A stretch of DNA of 64,000 nucleotides. It comes from Musa acuminata AAA Group (Eukaryota > Streptophyta > Magnoliopsida > Zingiberales > Musaceae). The translations under genes were made by a program, and so were the position numbers. The notes beneath the pieces were generated by a model. The model saw only the letters and a list, made by a program, of their open reading frames with translations, was not told the DNA's origin and searched no databases. The stretch spans positions 22,484,501 through 22,548,500 of the forward strand of contig NC_088355.1 in NCBI RefSeq assembly GCF_036884655.1, given 5' to 3'. Positions 1 through 11,747 of this stretch are shown in pieces; position 1 is the first letter of the stretch; each line of letters begins with the position of its first letter.

Positions 1-1275
1 TGGTTTAATGGATTTCTTCTGCCTATTGGACTACTCCAAGATATTGAACGGTTATTAATAAACTTCTTCTGGAATGGCACAAATGATAAGACAATGCATA
101 TGGCAAATTGGGACAGCATCTGCAAACCGAAAGAAGAAGGGGGGTTGAACTTGAGAAATACTAGAGATTGGAATAAAACATGTTTGATAAAGCAATTGTG
201 GGACCTTTTGCAAAACAAATGTTCCTTATGGTCAAAATGGGTTTCTGCTAGGTATCTTTCAAAGGAATCGATTTGGAAAATTTCAACAAGAACATACTAC
301 TCTACAGCTTGGAAAAGAATTTTAAAGGCAAGAAATTGGCTAATCAAACACATTTCTTACAAAATCTCTACTAGAACTAATACTAATATGTGGTACGATC
401 CTTGGATGAATGGGAAAAGTATATTTCAATTATATGGTGATAGAATACGAAAAGACCTTGGGGCTCCCAAAGATTAGAAGGTTTCCTAGTTCATTGCTAA
501 TGGAACTAGTGTCTCCCTACTCCTATTTTCCTGACATGTTATCACTTTGGCCGACTATCACAGCTATTCCAATCAGGAACAACCCTTCAGATGTACTTAT
601 TTGGCTAAATGACAATGACAAATTTAGTGCACATCCGCAAGGAATCAAATTAGGCAAAGAAATAACAAGTAGCTCCCAAGCAGTTGGACATGGGATCGAC
701 TTGGATCACAAGGACATTCCTTATGTACATGGCAGGCCTTTCTGAATAAACTACCTACAATAGATAATATGAAAAGAAGATGTATCAATCATGTTAACCG
801 ATGCTCCCTTTACATGCAACAAGAAGAAACTGTTGACCATATCTATTTTGCTTGTGACTATACTAAATGGATATGGAAAGAGATTCTCTAGCGATTCGAA
901 CTCAATAGAATGCCGCAACCAAACTTGCATCAATATTTAGGTAACCTCATGCAATATTTTTCAAGAAAAGGGCCTCTTACATAATTGACAAAGATTATAT
1001 TCAAATGCACTATTTGGTGGATGTGGAAGGAAAGATGTAGCAGAATCTTTGAGTGTCAACACACAAACAATGCTCAGCTCTTGATAGAGATTATTAGAGA
1101 CTAAAGATCATGTATGGAGAATGATCTCAAAATGGAGCACCTTACACAAAGAGAAAATGATATTTTTATCAAATTCAATTTTGCTATCAACTAAAGATCT
1201 TGGGCATGATGTTAAAAGCTATACCCACAGGAAATCTTGGCATATCTGGACTTTAAAATTTATTTGTTGGCCATA
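1..1275 (+). pseudogene. L1-a ORF2 C-terminal fragment (RT tail and zf-RVT)
   Basis: ORF2 encodes the endonuclease and reverse transcriptase of an L1 element. The frame is open from base 1 to a TAG at about 476, where L1-c has a Trp codon. A second stop follows within 20 bp and later frameshifts break the rest. Visible segments are the post-RT region (around INFFWNG, 61-81), the WYDPW motif near 391, and the zf-RVT zinc-binding region near 775-880 (CINHVNRCSLY, then ETVDHIYFACDYTKW). In the zf-RVT region the second Cys of the C-x-x-C pair is Tyr; L1-c keeps Cys. The C-terminus around 1110-1275 aligns with 7190-7411 of L1-c. It is dead coding sequence. Confidence 0.8.
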
Positions 1276-1421
1276 GTAAAGAGTTATAGTCTACAGCATG
1301 TGTAGTCATAACTACCGCATGAGTACTCTACGAGTTACCTAGCTTCGTCTATTACTCGTATAGATAAAACTACTTGTAAAAACTTTACACAAAATCAATT
1401 TACTTTTACTTATCAAAAAAA
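1..1421 (+). mobile_element. L1-a: 3' part of a plant L1-type LINE
   Basis: This is the 3' portion of a non-LTR retrotransposon: the C-terminal part of ORF2, about 145 bp of 3' UTR, and a short A tail at 1415-1421. The last bases before the tail (TTACTTATC) are identical to the 3' end of L1-c at 7100-7140, which is on the other strand, so the 3' terminus is well defined. At 1422 the sequence switches to the opposite-strand LINE L1-b, whose bases match L1-c from 9695 onward. L1-a therefore inserted into L1-b. Its 5' part lies outside the window. Confidence 0.85.
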
Positions 1422-2609
1422 GAATATTATTCGGTTGCCTCGCTTGGTTGAGTAAGGAATAAAAAAATTACTCACTGTATGCTTTAATTCTCAATACGAT
1501 TGTTATCTTTGTCTCTGCATTTCCTGATGCGGTTAACGGCTCTTCGAGTAGCAATGGAAGCATAAAAATACTTAGTATTGGAATCCCTTAAAGTAAGCCA
1601 ATGCTGTCGAGACTTCTGTTTTGCAAAACTTTCCTCCAACTTTAAGGCTTGCATGAAGTTATTTCTAGCTTCTATCTCTTTTTCGATAAGATTCTCATCA
1701 TGGGGTTGAAGTTGCAGCTCATGTTGCATTGCTATTAGTTCCTTTATGCAAAATTGAACTCGGGTGGTAATATTGTCAAAGGTATTTGTATTCCACTCTA
1801 AGTGCTACTTTGTAGGCTTTGAGTTTTTGACATAAGATGTAAGGGGGGATCCATGCACATTAACATTCCAAGCTGATCAGATAACATCAAGGAACAGAGG
1901 ATGAGTACTCCACATGTTGAAGAATCTAAACGGTTTCTTGCCTTTTGGTGTTGCTTTATCTGCGTGTATGTACATTAAAGAATGACCTAAAAACAATGAA
2001 GCATCATACTCAAGAAGCGAATCAGGGTAAACTATTAACCATTCTTGATTAATCAGATATCTATCGAGTCAAGCCATAATTTTTCTGTTAGTAGCACCTT
2101 GATTACTCCAGGTGAGCCAATTACCCACTGATTTCTAAAAGCTGCCTACCCCTCACTTTTTCATTTGTGAACCGAACAATATTAAAGTCACCAAGAACAA
2201 TCCAAGGTACAATAAGACAGTCATTTGCAAAGTTAGTTAGATCAGGCCATAGTGTATTTCTTTCTTGCATACTGTTTGAAGCATATATACCAGTGAAATT
2301 GAATTGACAACCATTCTTTTTGTCCTCTACCTTGAGATGGATGAATTGATCAGTAGCAGAAATAAACCAAGTATTAATAGAGTTAGGATGCCATAAGACC
2401 CATATTCTATCAAAAGTTTCATTTGAGTAATTGGTAAACAATTCTGCGTCCGGCCATATTAAATTCTTTTGAACTTGAACGCGCGATTGTTTAATTTTCG
2501 TTTCCACTAAAATAACAATATCACATGCGGCAGACTTAATTATTCTGTTGAGCTCCCGACATTTCTCAGTCTTATTAAGTCCACGAACATTCCAACATGT
2601 TATCTTCAT
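1422..2609 (-). pseudogene. L1-b ORF2, endonuclease domain and following linker
   Basis: The ATG at 2607-2609 opens an Exo_endo_phos (AP-type) endonuclease domain. Motifs in order are the starting CWNVRGLN, the catalytic-Glu region VILVETKIK, GIYASN, and VLGDFN. This domain nicks target DNA for target-primed reverse transcription. The frame breaks just after 2121, and downstream pieces continue to 1484, including the NTKYFYA and RRAVNRIRKC stretch that precedes the RT domain. Compared with L1-c it has a deletion of about 10 bp near 1483. The RT domain is absent because L1-a interrupts the element at 1422. Confidence 0.85.
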
Positions 2610-2659
2610 TAGTAATCAACAAATGAAAAAGGTGGTAAGGAATTAATCCTATAACTTTA

Positions 2660-3934
2660 GATGGACTGTACCATCCTTTTTCTTATCCTTTGGTTTTGTA
2701 TTTTGCTCCCGCACAATATCCTTACCTTTTATGGCTTATTCCTATATTTATCGACTTCATCTACAACTTGCAGATGTTTAAACTTTAAAATACCTTGAAT
2801 CATGTGGTCTTGATTGGCAGGGTTTGTTGAAGCATGATAAGATTGTTACGGCACAATATCCTGGTTAGTACTTGTTGGAGCAGCTTGGCTAGAGAGGTTT
2901 GTTGGGGCATGAGTTTGTTGAGACAGAATATCCTTGTTGGAGATGTTTGTTGCGGCCTGAGTTTGTTGAGGAAGAATATCCTTGCTGGCGAGATTTGTTT
3001 GGGCCTGAGTTCGTTGAGCTATTATAGACGGATCCAAAGATATTGGAAGAGATGAAGTTCCTGACTTATGCTTCTCCTGTCCACTAGTACCATGGGAAAC
3101 TTCTGTTGTGGAAGGCTCGGACTATATAGGAAGAGGTAAAGTTTTGGATTTGTCCTTCTATCCATAGTGCTGTCCTTGCGAGTCGGAATGCTCAATAGTC
3201 TTCACCACTATCGGTGCTACTGCCATTAGAGAAGACTTGCTTTGTTGCTGATGCGCTTGACGTGGTCGATAGACCTTTGTGATCGATTTTGGAGTTTGCT
3301 GACAAGCTCCATTTGCATTACCAAAAGATAAGCAATACTGACATCGTTGCGGCTTCCAGGAATATGACACATGTACCTTCCGAGTGTTCCCGTTAAGATC
3401 ATGATAGAAAACCTCATTTGGAAGATGTTCATCGGAAGAAACCAGTACACATGCTCGTTCAAATGCTAATCTCGTCCGAGATGCTGTTGCTTTGTCGATG
3501 TAGAGTGGCTTTCCTAGAGTGCTGCATAACTTTGTAATAAAACGTCGACTCTAAAGATGTAGAGGAAGACCTTGAAAGGATACCCATAATGGAATAGACC
3601 GTAGGCTATCTAACTCCAAACGAACATCAAGAGACCACCGTCGTAGAATCATTGGATGGTCGCGAATAGTCCAGAATCCTTCGAGGACCCGTTGCAAATA
3701 TTCTTTATAGAATAGCTTGCAAACGAAGAATCAGTTCTCCAGCATATGGAGATCAAATGATGAAATTCCCCATCGAGTTTTGATAAATGAGGATAGTGGG
3801 AAATAAGATGTTTTGAGACCCACCACATAGCCAACAATCGCCATAGACCATATGTCAATATGCTCTGCTGAATCAGCAGTCTCATATACAATAATCTTCT
3901 TATAAGCCTGAACTTCTGGAGTAAAGAATTCCAA
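2660..3934 (-). pseudogene. L1-b ORF1, DUF4283-like RNA-binding protein
   Basis: ORF1 of plant L1 elements encodes a nucleic-acid-binding protein of the RNP. Here one conceptual chain can be followed through several breaks. An N-terminal part (PEVQAYKKIIVYE) is followed by a DUF4283-type stretch (WTIRDHPMILRRW, 3640-3680; IPLWVSFQGLPLHL, 3565-3610), and then a Cys-rich knuckle (CQYCLSFGNANGAC, about 3300-3345). The C-terminal tail is rich in Gln, Ser and Thr and contains imperfect 17-residue repeats of the type QAQTNLASKDILPQQ (2850-3030). Stops and frameshifts occur near 3560, 3160 and 3120. No ATG in the correct frame is present at the 5' end, so the true start is lost or lies elsewhere. 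Confidence 0.7.
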
Positions 3935-3984
3935 GGCCGAGGGTCACTGGAAATGAGAGCAAGCTACCGCGATCTAGAGCGCGA

Positions 3985-4515
3985 CCTACTTCGATGCTGC
4001 TTCATCGAATGGGAGTCTTGCCATCGTATCAACCCTCACGCCACCATCGCCAGCCCTAGGGGCCGTCGCTGCCATGTTGGATCCCTCTTCTGGTCACCGC
4101 TATAGAATCGTCGCCATAGGGAAAAGCCACCACCGTAGTATATCAGATCGCCGCTACAGTACCAACACCTTAGGGAGATCTAGTCGCCGCCACAGTATCG
4201 TCGCCCTTGGGGAGAAGCCGACGGTACTGGAGATCCAATCACCACTACAGTAAGGGAGATCAGATCACTGCTAAAGTACCGTTGCTTATGGGAGAAATCC
4301 AACGCTGTAGGAGTCAGATCGCCCTAGGAAGATCTCGTCGCCGCTACAGTACCGTCGCCCTAGATCTGGTCGCTGCTATAGTGGCGGCGGTACCGTCGCC
4401 CTTGGGAGATCTGATCACCGCTACAGTGTCGACGCCCGTCGCCTGTGGGAGAAAGCCGACGCTATAGGAGTCAGATCACCCTAGGGAGATCTGGTCGCCG
4501 CTACAGTACTTGAGT
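3985..4515. repeat. GC-rich irregular tandem repeats in the L1-b 5' leader
   Basis: About eight degenerate copies of a 35-60 bp unit are present. The core reads, on the plus strand, GTCGCCGCTACAGTACCGTC followed by a GGGAGATC(T)GATC-type spacer. It is far more GC-rich than the surrounding copia and LINE DNA. Its position directly upstream of ORF1 makes it the probable 5' UTR/promoter region of the LINE. Open frames across it (for example 4207-4467) look like by-products of the repeat. Confidence 0.65.
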
Positions 4516-7099
4516 GACATGATTAGTGACATGATCACGTATAAAGTGATGTCTAATATCAATATGTTTTATTCTTTAGTGATGAATGAGATTCTTTGTT
4601 AAACATATTGCACTTATGTTATCAAATTTAATGGGAATATTTTTAAGATGGACTTTATAATCTTCTAAGATGTTTTTCATCTACACAACTTGTGCACAGC
4701 ATCCACTAGCTGCAATATACTCAGCTTCGGTTATTGATAGTGCAACCGAGTTTTGTTTCTTAGATGACCAGTAAATAAGGGAATGTCCCAAAAATTGACA
4801 TGTTCTTGATGTGCTTTTTCTATCTAGTCTACACCTAGCAAAATCCGCATCAACATAAACAATTAACTCAAAATTCTCGGATTTTGGATACCAAAATCCT
4901 AGATTTGTGGTACCTTTAAGATATTTAAGTATTCTTTTAACTGCTTTGAGATGAGATATCTTAGGGTTCGATTGAAACCTAGCACAAAATCCTACACTGA
5001 ACATGATGTCTGGTCTAGTTGTAGGGAGGTAAAGTAAACTTCCTATCATACCCCTATAAGTTTTTTGATCGAAGCTTTATCCACTTTCATCAACTTCTAA
5101 CTTAATGGAGGTGCTTAAAGGACTGTTAATAGCTTTTGAGCTATCCATATTAAATATTTTTAGCATATCTAAAGCATATTTAGTTTGACTAATAATGATG
5201 TAATTGCTTAGTTGCTTAATTTATAAGCCTATGAAAAAGGTTAATTCTCCCATCAAACTCATTTCAAATTCGAGACTCATGGTTTTAGCAAAAGATTCAC
5301 AAAGAGATTTATTCGTAGAACCGAAGATAATATCATCAACATAAACCTGAATAATGAGAAAATTATTTTCAAAATTCTTGATAAACAATGTAGTATCGAC
5401 CTTGCCTTTTGTGAAATTATTTTCAATAAGAAAAGTACTAAGTCTATCAAACCAAGCCCTTGGGGCTACTTTTAAACCATAGAGAGCTTTAGTTAATTTA
5501 AATACATGATCAGGGAGGTTATTATTTTCAAATCCGGGAGATTGTTCAACATAAACTTCTTCATAAATAATGCCATTAAGAAAAGCGCTTTTAACATCCA
5601 CTTGATACAACGTAAAATTATTATTACTAGCATAGGCAAGGAGCTTCTTATGGCTTCTAATCTAGCCACAGGAGCGAAGGTTTCTTCGTAATCGATACCT
5701 TCTTCTTGGTTGAAACCATTGGCCACTAATCTAGCATTGTTTATAACCACGATACCATATTCATCTTGCTTGTTTCGAAAGACCCATTTAGTACCAATAA
5801 CTAAATGTTCATTTGGCCTAAGAACAAGCTTCCATACCGTATTTCTCTCAAATTGATTTAACTCATCTTGCATTGCGATAATCCATGAATCATCTTTCAT
5901 GGCTTCGTCAATACATTTAGGTTCAATTTGGGAGAGAAAAGCGGCGTTGGCACAAAGATTTTTAATAGAAGAACGTGTTTGAACCACCTTAGATGTGTCT
6001 CCTAGGATTAGCTCCTTAGGATGAGAATCTACATACTTTCAATCCTTCGGTAAGGATGTTTCGGAAGTGGATGCATCCAAGTTGCTAGTTGGAGAAGGGG
6101 TTTCATTTGAATTCAAAGAATCAAAATTAACATCATCATCAAAATCATTTTTCTTGATTTCGGAAATCTCATTGAAAACAATATAAATGGATTCATCTAT
6201 AATTAAAGTTCTTTTATTAAAAATATGAAAAGCTTCAGAAACCGAAGAATAACCAAGAAAAATTCCTTCATCGGATTTAGCATAAAATTTTCCTAGGGCA
6301 TCTTTTTCATTCATGATAAAACACTTACACCAAAAAACTTTAAAATATGAAACATTGGGTGTTTTATTGTTTCACAACTCATAGGGAGTTTTGTTGAGTA
6401 AGGGTCTTACTAGAACTCTATTCAAAATATAGCATGCAGTGTTTATAGCTTCGGCCCAAAAATATTTGGGTAGGCTATGTTCATTCAACATGGTTCTTGC
6501 CATTTCTTGTAAATTTATATTCTTTCTTTCTACTACTCCATTTGGTGAAGGATTTCTTGGACTAGAGAAGTTGTTGTTGTATCCATTAGTTTCACAAAAT
6601 TCTTGAAAATCACGGTTTTGAAATTCGCCACTATAATCACTTTGAATTGATGAAATCATAAAACCCTTTTCATTTTGACCAAGTTTAAAAACTTGGTGAA
6701 ATATCTAAAGCATTCATTTTTGTGTTTCAAGAAATAAGTCCATGTGTATCTATTATAGTCATCTACAATGACGAAGGCGTATTTGCTACCTCCTAGGTTT
6801 GATGTATAGATTGGTCCGAACAAGTCCATATGGATTAATTGTAAGAGCCTAGAGGTGCTTATTTGATTCTTAGATTTGAAACTATCCTTAATTTATTTTC
6901 CTAATTAACAAGCATCACACACATTATCTTTGATGAACTTGATATGAGGAATTCCTCGTACAAGTTATTTAGATGATATTTGAGTGATTAGTTTCATGCC
7001 AACATAACATAATCTCATATGCCAAAGCTAAGCATCTTCATTCAAAATCGAGAAACACATTTCATTGCAAAGATCATTGATATAAATGGTGTATATGTT
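4516..7099 (-). pseudogene. Cop-1 pol: integrase, reverse transcriptase, RNase H remnants
   Basis: From right to left: part of the GAG-pre-integrase HHCC region (about 7095-6890); integrase core pieces including the VVERKN motif near 6530; the integrase C-terminal region with YELWNN-type text (6370) and FLGYS (6240); reverse transcriptase (5990-5221) with the catalytic YVDD at 5332-5343; and RNase H (5050-4516) with VDADFARC where Cop-5 has ADADFAGC. Several stops and frameshifts separate these blocks, for example near 6040, 5490 and 5220. Domain order integrase before RT is diagnostic of Ty1/copia. It ends at the L1-b insertion. Confidence 0.88.
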
Positions 7100-9944
7100 A
7101 TTATTATTATTTTTTTTGATAAGTAAAAGTAAATTAATTTTGTGTAAAGTTTCTACAAATAGCTTTGTCTATACAAGTTATAGACGAAGCTAGGTAACTC
7201 GTAGAGTACTCATGCGGTAGTTATGACTACACATGTTGTAGACTATAACTCTTAACTGTGGCCAACAAATAAAATTTAAAGTCCAGATATGCCAAGATTT
7301 CCTGTGGGTATAGCTTTTGACATCATGCCCAAGATCTTTAGCTAATAGCAAAATTGAATTTGATAAAAATATATTTTTCTCTCTATGTAAGGTGCTCCAT
7401 TTTGAGATCATTCTCCATACATGATCTTGAGTCTCTAATAATCTTTGTCAAGAGCTGAGCATTGTTTGTGTGTTGACACTCAAATATTCTGCTACATCTT
7501 TCTTTCCACATCCACCAAATAGCGCATCTGAATATAACCTTTGTCAATTGTGTAAGAGGTCATCTGAATATAACCTTTCATGAAAAACATTGCATGAGGT
7601 CATCTAATTCTTGATGCATGTTTGGTTGAAGCATTCTATTGAGTTCAAATCGTTGGAGAATCTCCTTCCATATCTATTTAGTATAGTCACAAGCAAAATA
7701 GAGATGGTCAACAGTTTCTTCTTATTGCATGCAAAGGGAGCATCGGTTAACATGATGGATACCTCTTCTTTTTATATTATCTATTGTAGGTAGTTTATTC
7801 AGAATTGCCAGCCATGTACATAAGGAATGTCTTTGTGATCCCGGTCGATCCCATGTCCAACTGCTTGGGAGCCACTTGTTATTTCTTTGCCTAATTTGAT
7901 TCCATGCGGATGTGGCACTAAATTTACCATTTTCATGAAGCCAAATAAGTACATCTGAAGGGTTGTTCCTGATTGGAATAGCTATGATATTCGGCCAAAG
8001 TGATAACATTTCAGGAGAAATAGGAGTAGGAAGACACTAGGTACCAATTAGCAATGAACTCGGAAACCTTCCAATCTTTGGGAGCCCCAAGGTCTTTTCG
8101 TATTCTGTCACCATATAATTGAAATATACTTTTCCCATTCACCCAAGGATCATACCACATATTAGTATTAGTTCCAGTAGAGATTGCATAAGAAATGTGT
8201 TTGATTAGCCAATTCCTTGCCTTTAAAATTCCTTTCCAAGCTGCAGAGTGGTATGTTCTTGTTGAAATTTTCCAAATCGATTCTTTTGAAAGATACCTAG
8301 CAGAAACCCATTGTGACCATAAGGAACATTTATTTTGCAAAAGGTCCCATAATTGCTTTACCAAACATGCTTTATTCCAATCTCTAGTATTTCTCAGGTT
8401 CAGCCCCCATTCATCTTTCGGTTTGCAGATGTTGTCCCAATTTACCATATGCATTGTCTTATCATTTGTGCCATTCCAGAAGAAGTTTATTAAAAACCGT
8501 TCAATATCTTGGAGAAGTCCAATGGGTAGAAGAAATGCATTAGACCAATATATAGAGTAAGAGTATAACATCGAACGGATGAGTTCAAGTTGTCCTGCTT
8601 TTGAAAGAAGCCTATTTTTCCAGGAGGAAATTCTATTCTTTATTTTTTACAGAATAGGCTGACAATGGATTTTGTGAATGCTAATGGATATGAGTGGGAG
8701 GCCAAGATATGTAACTGGCAGATTTCCCTCACTAACCCCTAGGGTATGTGCAATAATATTTTTGTCCTCAATGCAAGGGCTCATGTAGACTTTACTTTTC
8801 GCATGATTTAACTTAAGGCCAGAAACTATACCGAAATCATTTAGAATAGTAGCCAGGTTTCTTACTGAAGTTAAATCATTCTGAAGAAAGATAAGAAGAT
8901 CATCTGTACCAACATGCAGCTAATACTGCCATTAATACTGCCATTAGAGACCGCATATTCCAACATGCAGCTAAGTCCTTCCTTTGCAATTGTAAAGAGA
9001 TATGGAGAGAGTGGATCGCCTTGTTGGATGCCATTCTTGCTCCCAAAAAAACCAATAGGTGAGCCGTTGAAGAGTATTGAAAACTTTGGAGTTTCTAAGC
9101 AACATTGAATCCAATTAACCCAGTGCTAAGGGAAGTTCATACCATGGAGCATCTTATAGATAAAGTTCCTATTAACTGAGTCAAATGCTCTTCGTTGATC
9201 AACTTTAAAATAGATTTTTGTCCCTTTTGCTTTTGATTGCAGATCCTTGACCAAGTCATTAGCAAGCAGAATATTATGATGTATGCTTCTCCCTTTGATG
9301 AAAGCAACCTGATTTGGACTAATTATCTTGTGTATTACCTTTTGCAATCTATCTACTAACAATTTGGAGATGATCTTGTAAATAAAGTTGCATAAAGATA
9401 AGGGTCGATAATTCTCTAGTGAATCAGCCCCTGCATTCTTGGGAATTAAACAAATAAAAGTGCAATTCATCTCTCTAAGTATATGACCTGAAGAGAAAAA
9501 ATGTTGGCAAGCTTTAATCATATCATTACCAATAATAGACCATGTAATTTGATAAAATTCAGCACGAAATCCGTCTGGACAAGAGATTTTGTGCTTTGGT
9601 GACTTAAAGACAACTCTTACTATTTCGTCATCTGTAATTGGGGCATTGATGATAGAAATGGCACTCGAATCAAGCTTTCTAGGTGGCTCCACATGAATAT
9701 TATTAGGTTGCCCCGCTTGGTTGAGTAAGGAATAAAAAAATTTGCTCAGTGTACGCTTTAACCTCATCTAAATTCTCAATAAAATTGTTATCTTTATCTC
9801 TGCATTTCCTGATGCGATTAACGGCTTTTCGAGTAGCAATAGAAGCATAAAAAAATTTAGTATTGGAATCCCCTAAAGTAAGCCAATGCTGTCGAGACTT
9901 CTGTTTTGCAAAACTTTCCTCCTGCTTTAAGGCTTGCATGAAGT
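7100..9944 (-). mobile_element. L1-c: 5'-truncated L1-type LINE
   Basis: The 3' end is at the left: an A8 plus TAA-rich tail (complement of 7098-7117) joined directly to Cop-1. The 5' end is truncated inside ORF2 at 9943-9944, where the sequence changes to the middle of the Gyp-1 3' LTR with a 2-bp overlap (GT). L1-a and L1-b are close relatives and define both boundaries. The segment contains about 2.75 kb of ORF2. Because the two flanks come from different elements, and both flanks are missing sequence, the insertion is associated with a deletion (see findings). Confidence 0.88.
7190..9944 (-). pseudogene. L1-c ORF2: reverse transcriptase and zf-RVT, broken
   Basis: The pre-RT part starts at 9944 (WLTLGDSNTKFFYAS, 9880). 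A frameshift near 9750 leads into the RT domain, open from 9767 to 9126, with motifs ENYRPLSLCN, NQVAFIKGRS and the palm Asp block FKVDQRRAFDSV. After a stop, the YADD-equivalent lies near 8890-8905 but reads as GTDD, so the catalytic motif is altered. A local tandem duplication (8915-8965) also disrupts this part. The rest continues as 8571-8011 (INFFWNG, WYDPW), zf-RVT (8009-7722, with an intact C-x-x-C) and the C-terminus at 7411-7190. Plant L1 clade by overall layout. Confidence 0.85.
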
Positions 9945-11722
9945 ATGGAACATTTCGAAGCATATCAACAATGAATGAAACATTTTGGAGCTTATCAATA
10001 TCACATACCAAACATAAGCTCAAACGTCATCTTTGACGTTGCATTCATATCATTCTTATCCAAAGCATGTACAAAAACACATAACCAAAGCTCTGGATAT
10101 CATATCAAACATACAGAAGGTGTAGTGGGATCTCAGTCAGAATGTGATTCATCCATTTCTGAATGATCACCTGACAAAAGTCTCCCACGTCTGGGAGCTC
10201 CATCCATCCACGTCTAGATGAAGCCAGAGGGGGACGGCAGAGCATCGTAGGCTCTAAGCACATACCCTTTACCATTTTTGGCAAAGGTCTAGAATAACAC
10301 CCTTTACCATTTCTAGCAAAGGTCCAGAATAACACACTTTACTATTTCTAGCAAAGGTCCAGATAATCCCACAACACTATAGTACAAGAGGGCAGTTTTA
10401 ACAATAACTAGCATATATCGGAAGCACACGCGGAACAACAAGGCGTACATGTGCCTTTTCGAGACAATACAATGCAAGGAACAAATCTCTCACAAATGTA
10501 TTCAGATTTGGAATGAAATGAAAGCAAGAGTATACAGGGATTCCAAGAAATCATATTTAGCTCAATTCAAATAAGAAGGTTAGATAAATTCAATATCCAA
10601 AAGGAATAGAACAGAATACGCGAAATCGACCAAAGCTCGATTTCTGACATAATTCAAGTGGCACGTCGGACAAATACTTCAGAATATCAATTATGCTCCA
10701 ATACCCATAAGAAAGCTATGGACGAACCATATATCAATCTATATTCTGATGGAATAAATTTCATATGAAACAGGGTTCCCAACACGGAGTTACCTTTGAT
10801 TTGGTAACACAAGGTCAAAAGCATAATCACTGTTTTGCATAATTTATAGGGTCGGATTCAACAGATAATAGGGTAGTCATTTGAATTCCAAAATTTTCAA
10901 AATATATGTCAAAAGAAATATTGCAAGTCTAGCTTCAAATAAAATTAGTTTGGTACAAATCAGAATTTTCAACAGCGAGTTATAGGCATTTTAGTATCGA
11001 AAGGTCAGAAATCTTGAACCCTGTTTTACAGCGTCTATTGGCTCATTTGAAACAGACGTTTGGGTAAGTATTCGGTGTCCAAAATCTACAAAATCAGTGT
11101 CAAAAGAAAGATATAAGAGTCTAATTTCAAAAAAAATAGTTTCTGCCGATGTCCACATTTTGTACTAAAAATTATATCCAAAAAAGTGTACAGGGGTCAG
11201 TTTACCGAAAAAATTTCATATCCTTGGTTTTATGTCCAAAGAGAGAAATATCAGATTCTAAGCATAAATCTTTCAGAATCAATATAGGAACATAGACTAA
11301 TACTTTTGTAGGATGGGGTTAGAACACTTGTCTTTGAGAATTTTGACCCTAAGTGAAAAGATTTGAGCAAGAACCCTTAAAGCCCCAATTTTTTTCTTCT
11401 TCTTCTTCTTCTTTCTTTCTTTCTTTCTTTCCCTGATCATCCACGCAGCTACCTTCTCTGCTTCCTTAAGAATGAAGGCAGAGAGGCTTAAATGGTTGAA
11501 TTTGTCATTTTGTATATTTTGCAATTTAGTCCTTGTATTTATTATATTTTCGATTAGGTCCTCAGGGTTTACATATAGGTCCTCAGATTTTTCTTTACCA
11601 AATCCTCTAACTCTTATGAATAAGTCCTCAGATTCATACTTTGAAATTTTATCAAACTTAAAATAGATACTTACATTACAATTAGAAACTTATACGAAAA
11701 TTCAGAAATGAGGGATGTTACA
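9944..11722 (-). repeat. Gyp-1 3' LTR, truncated
   Basis: It aligns with 25934-27751 of the 5' LTR. It starts with TGTAACATCCC on the minus strand at 11722 and runs to the L1-c junction at 9944. It holds three copies of a 35-bp repeat (10261-10370; four in the 5' LTR) and a pyrimidine microsatellite (CTT/CTTT, 11393-11433). No coding function; the short open frames inside are not genes. Confidence 0.9.
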
Positions 11723-11739
11723 CTCTCCCCCCCCTTAAA
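11723..11739 (-). other. Gyp-1 polypurine tract
   Basis: On the minus strand a G-rich purine run (AAGGGGGGGGAGAG) directly precedes the TGTAACATCC start of the 3' LTR. It is the plus-strand primer for reverse transcription. The equivalent tract in Gyp-5 (51631-51643) is AAGGAGGGGAGAG. Confidence 0.85.
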
Positions 11740-11747
11740 AGAAAATT

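Larger units (their letters stand above)
1422..4515 (-). mobile_element. L1-b: 5' half of an L1-type LINE
   Basis: Reading leftward on the minus strand it holds a GC-rich 5' leader (3985-4515), ORF1 (3934 to about 2660) and the start of ORF2 (2609 to 1422). It stops at the L1-a insertion, so its 3' half is off the window. Its right edge is near 4515, where Cop-1 RNase H sequence begins; the host copia text resumes around 4516-4520. The presence of leader, ORF1 and ORF2 start suggests it was close to full length when inserted. ORF1 and ORF2 both carry stops. No second target-site copy can be seen, so the exact edge is uncertain by a few bases. Confidence 0.8.

Noticed and set aside
4207..4467. 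Possible small Arg-rich protein
   Set aside because: It lies within the GC-rich tandem leader of L1-b, antisense to it, with composition dictated by the repeat.
1..4515. Single LINE with a 5' inversion by twin priming
   Set aside because: In that model the A-tailed part would follow the inverted part; here the A tail faces the opposite-strand ORF2, which fits nested insertion better.
11297..11524. Lys-rich ORF (and 27381-27695 on the other strand)
   Set aside because: Produced by the CTT/CTTT microsatellite in the Gyp-1 LTR.
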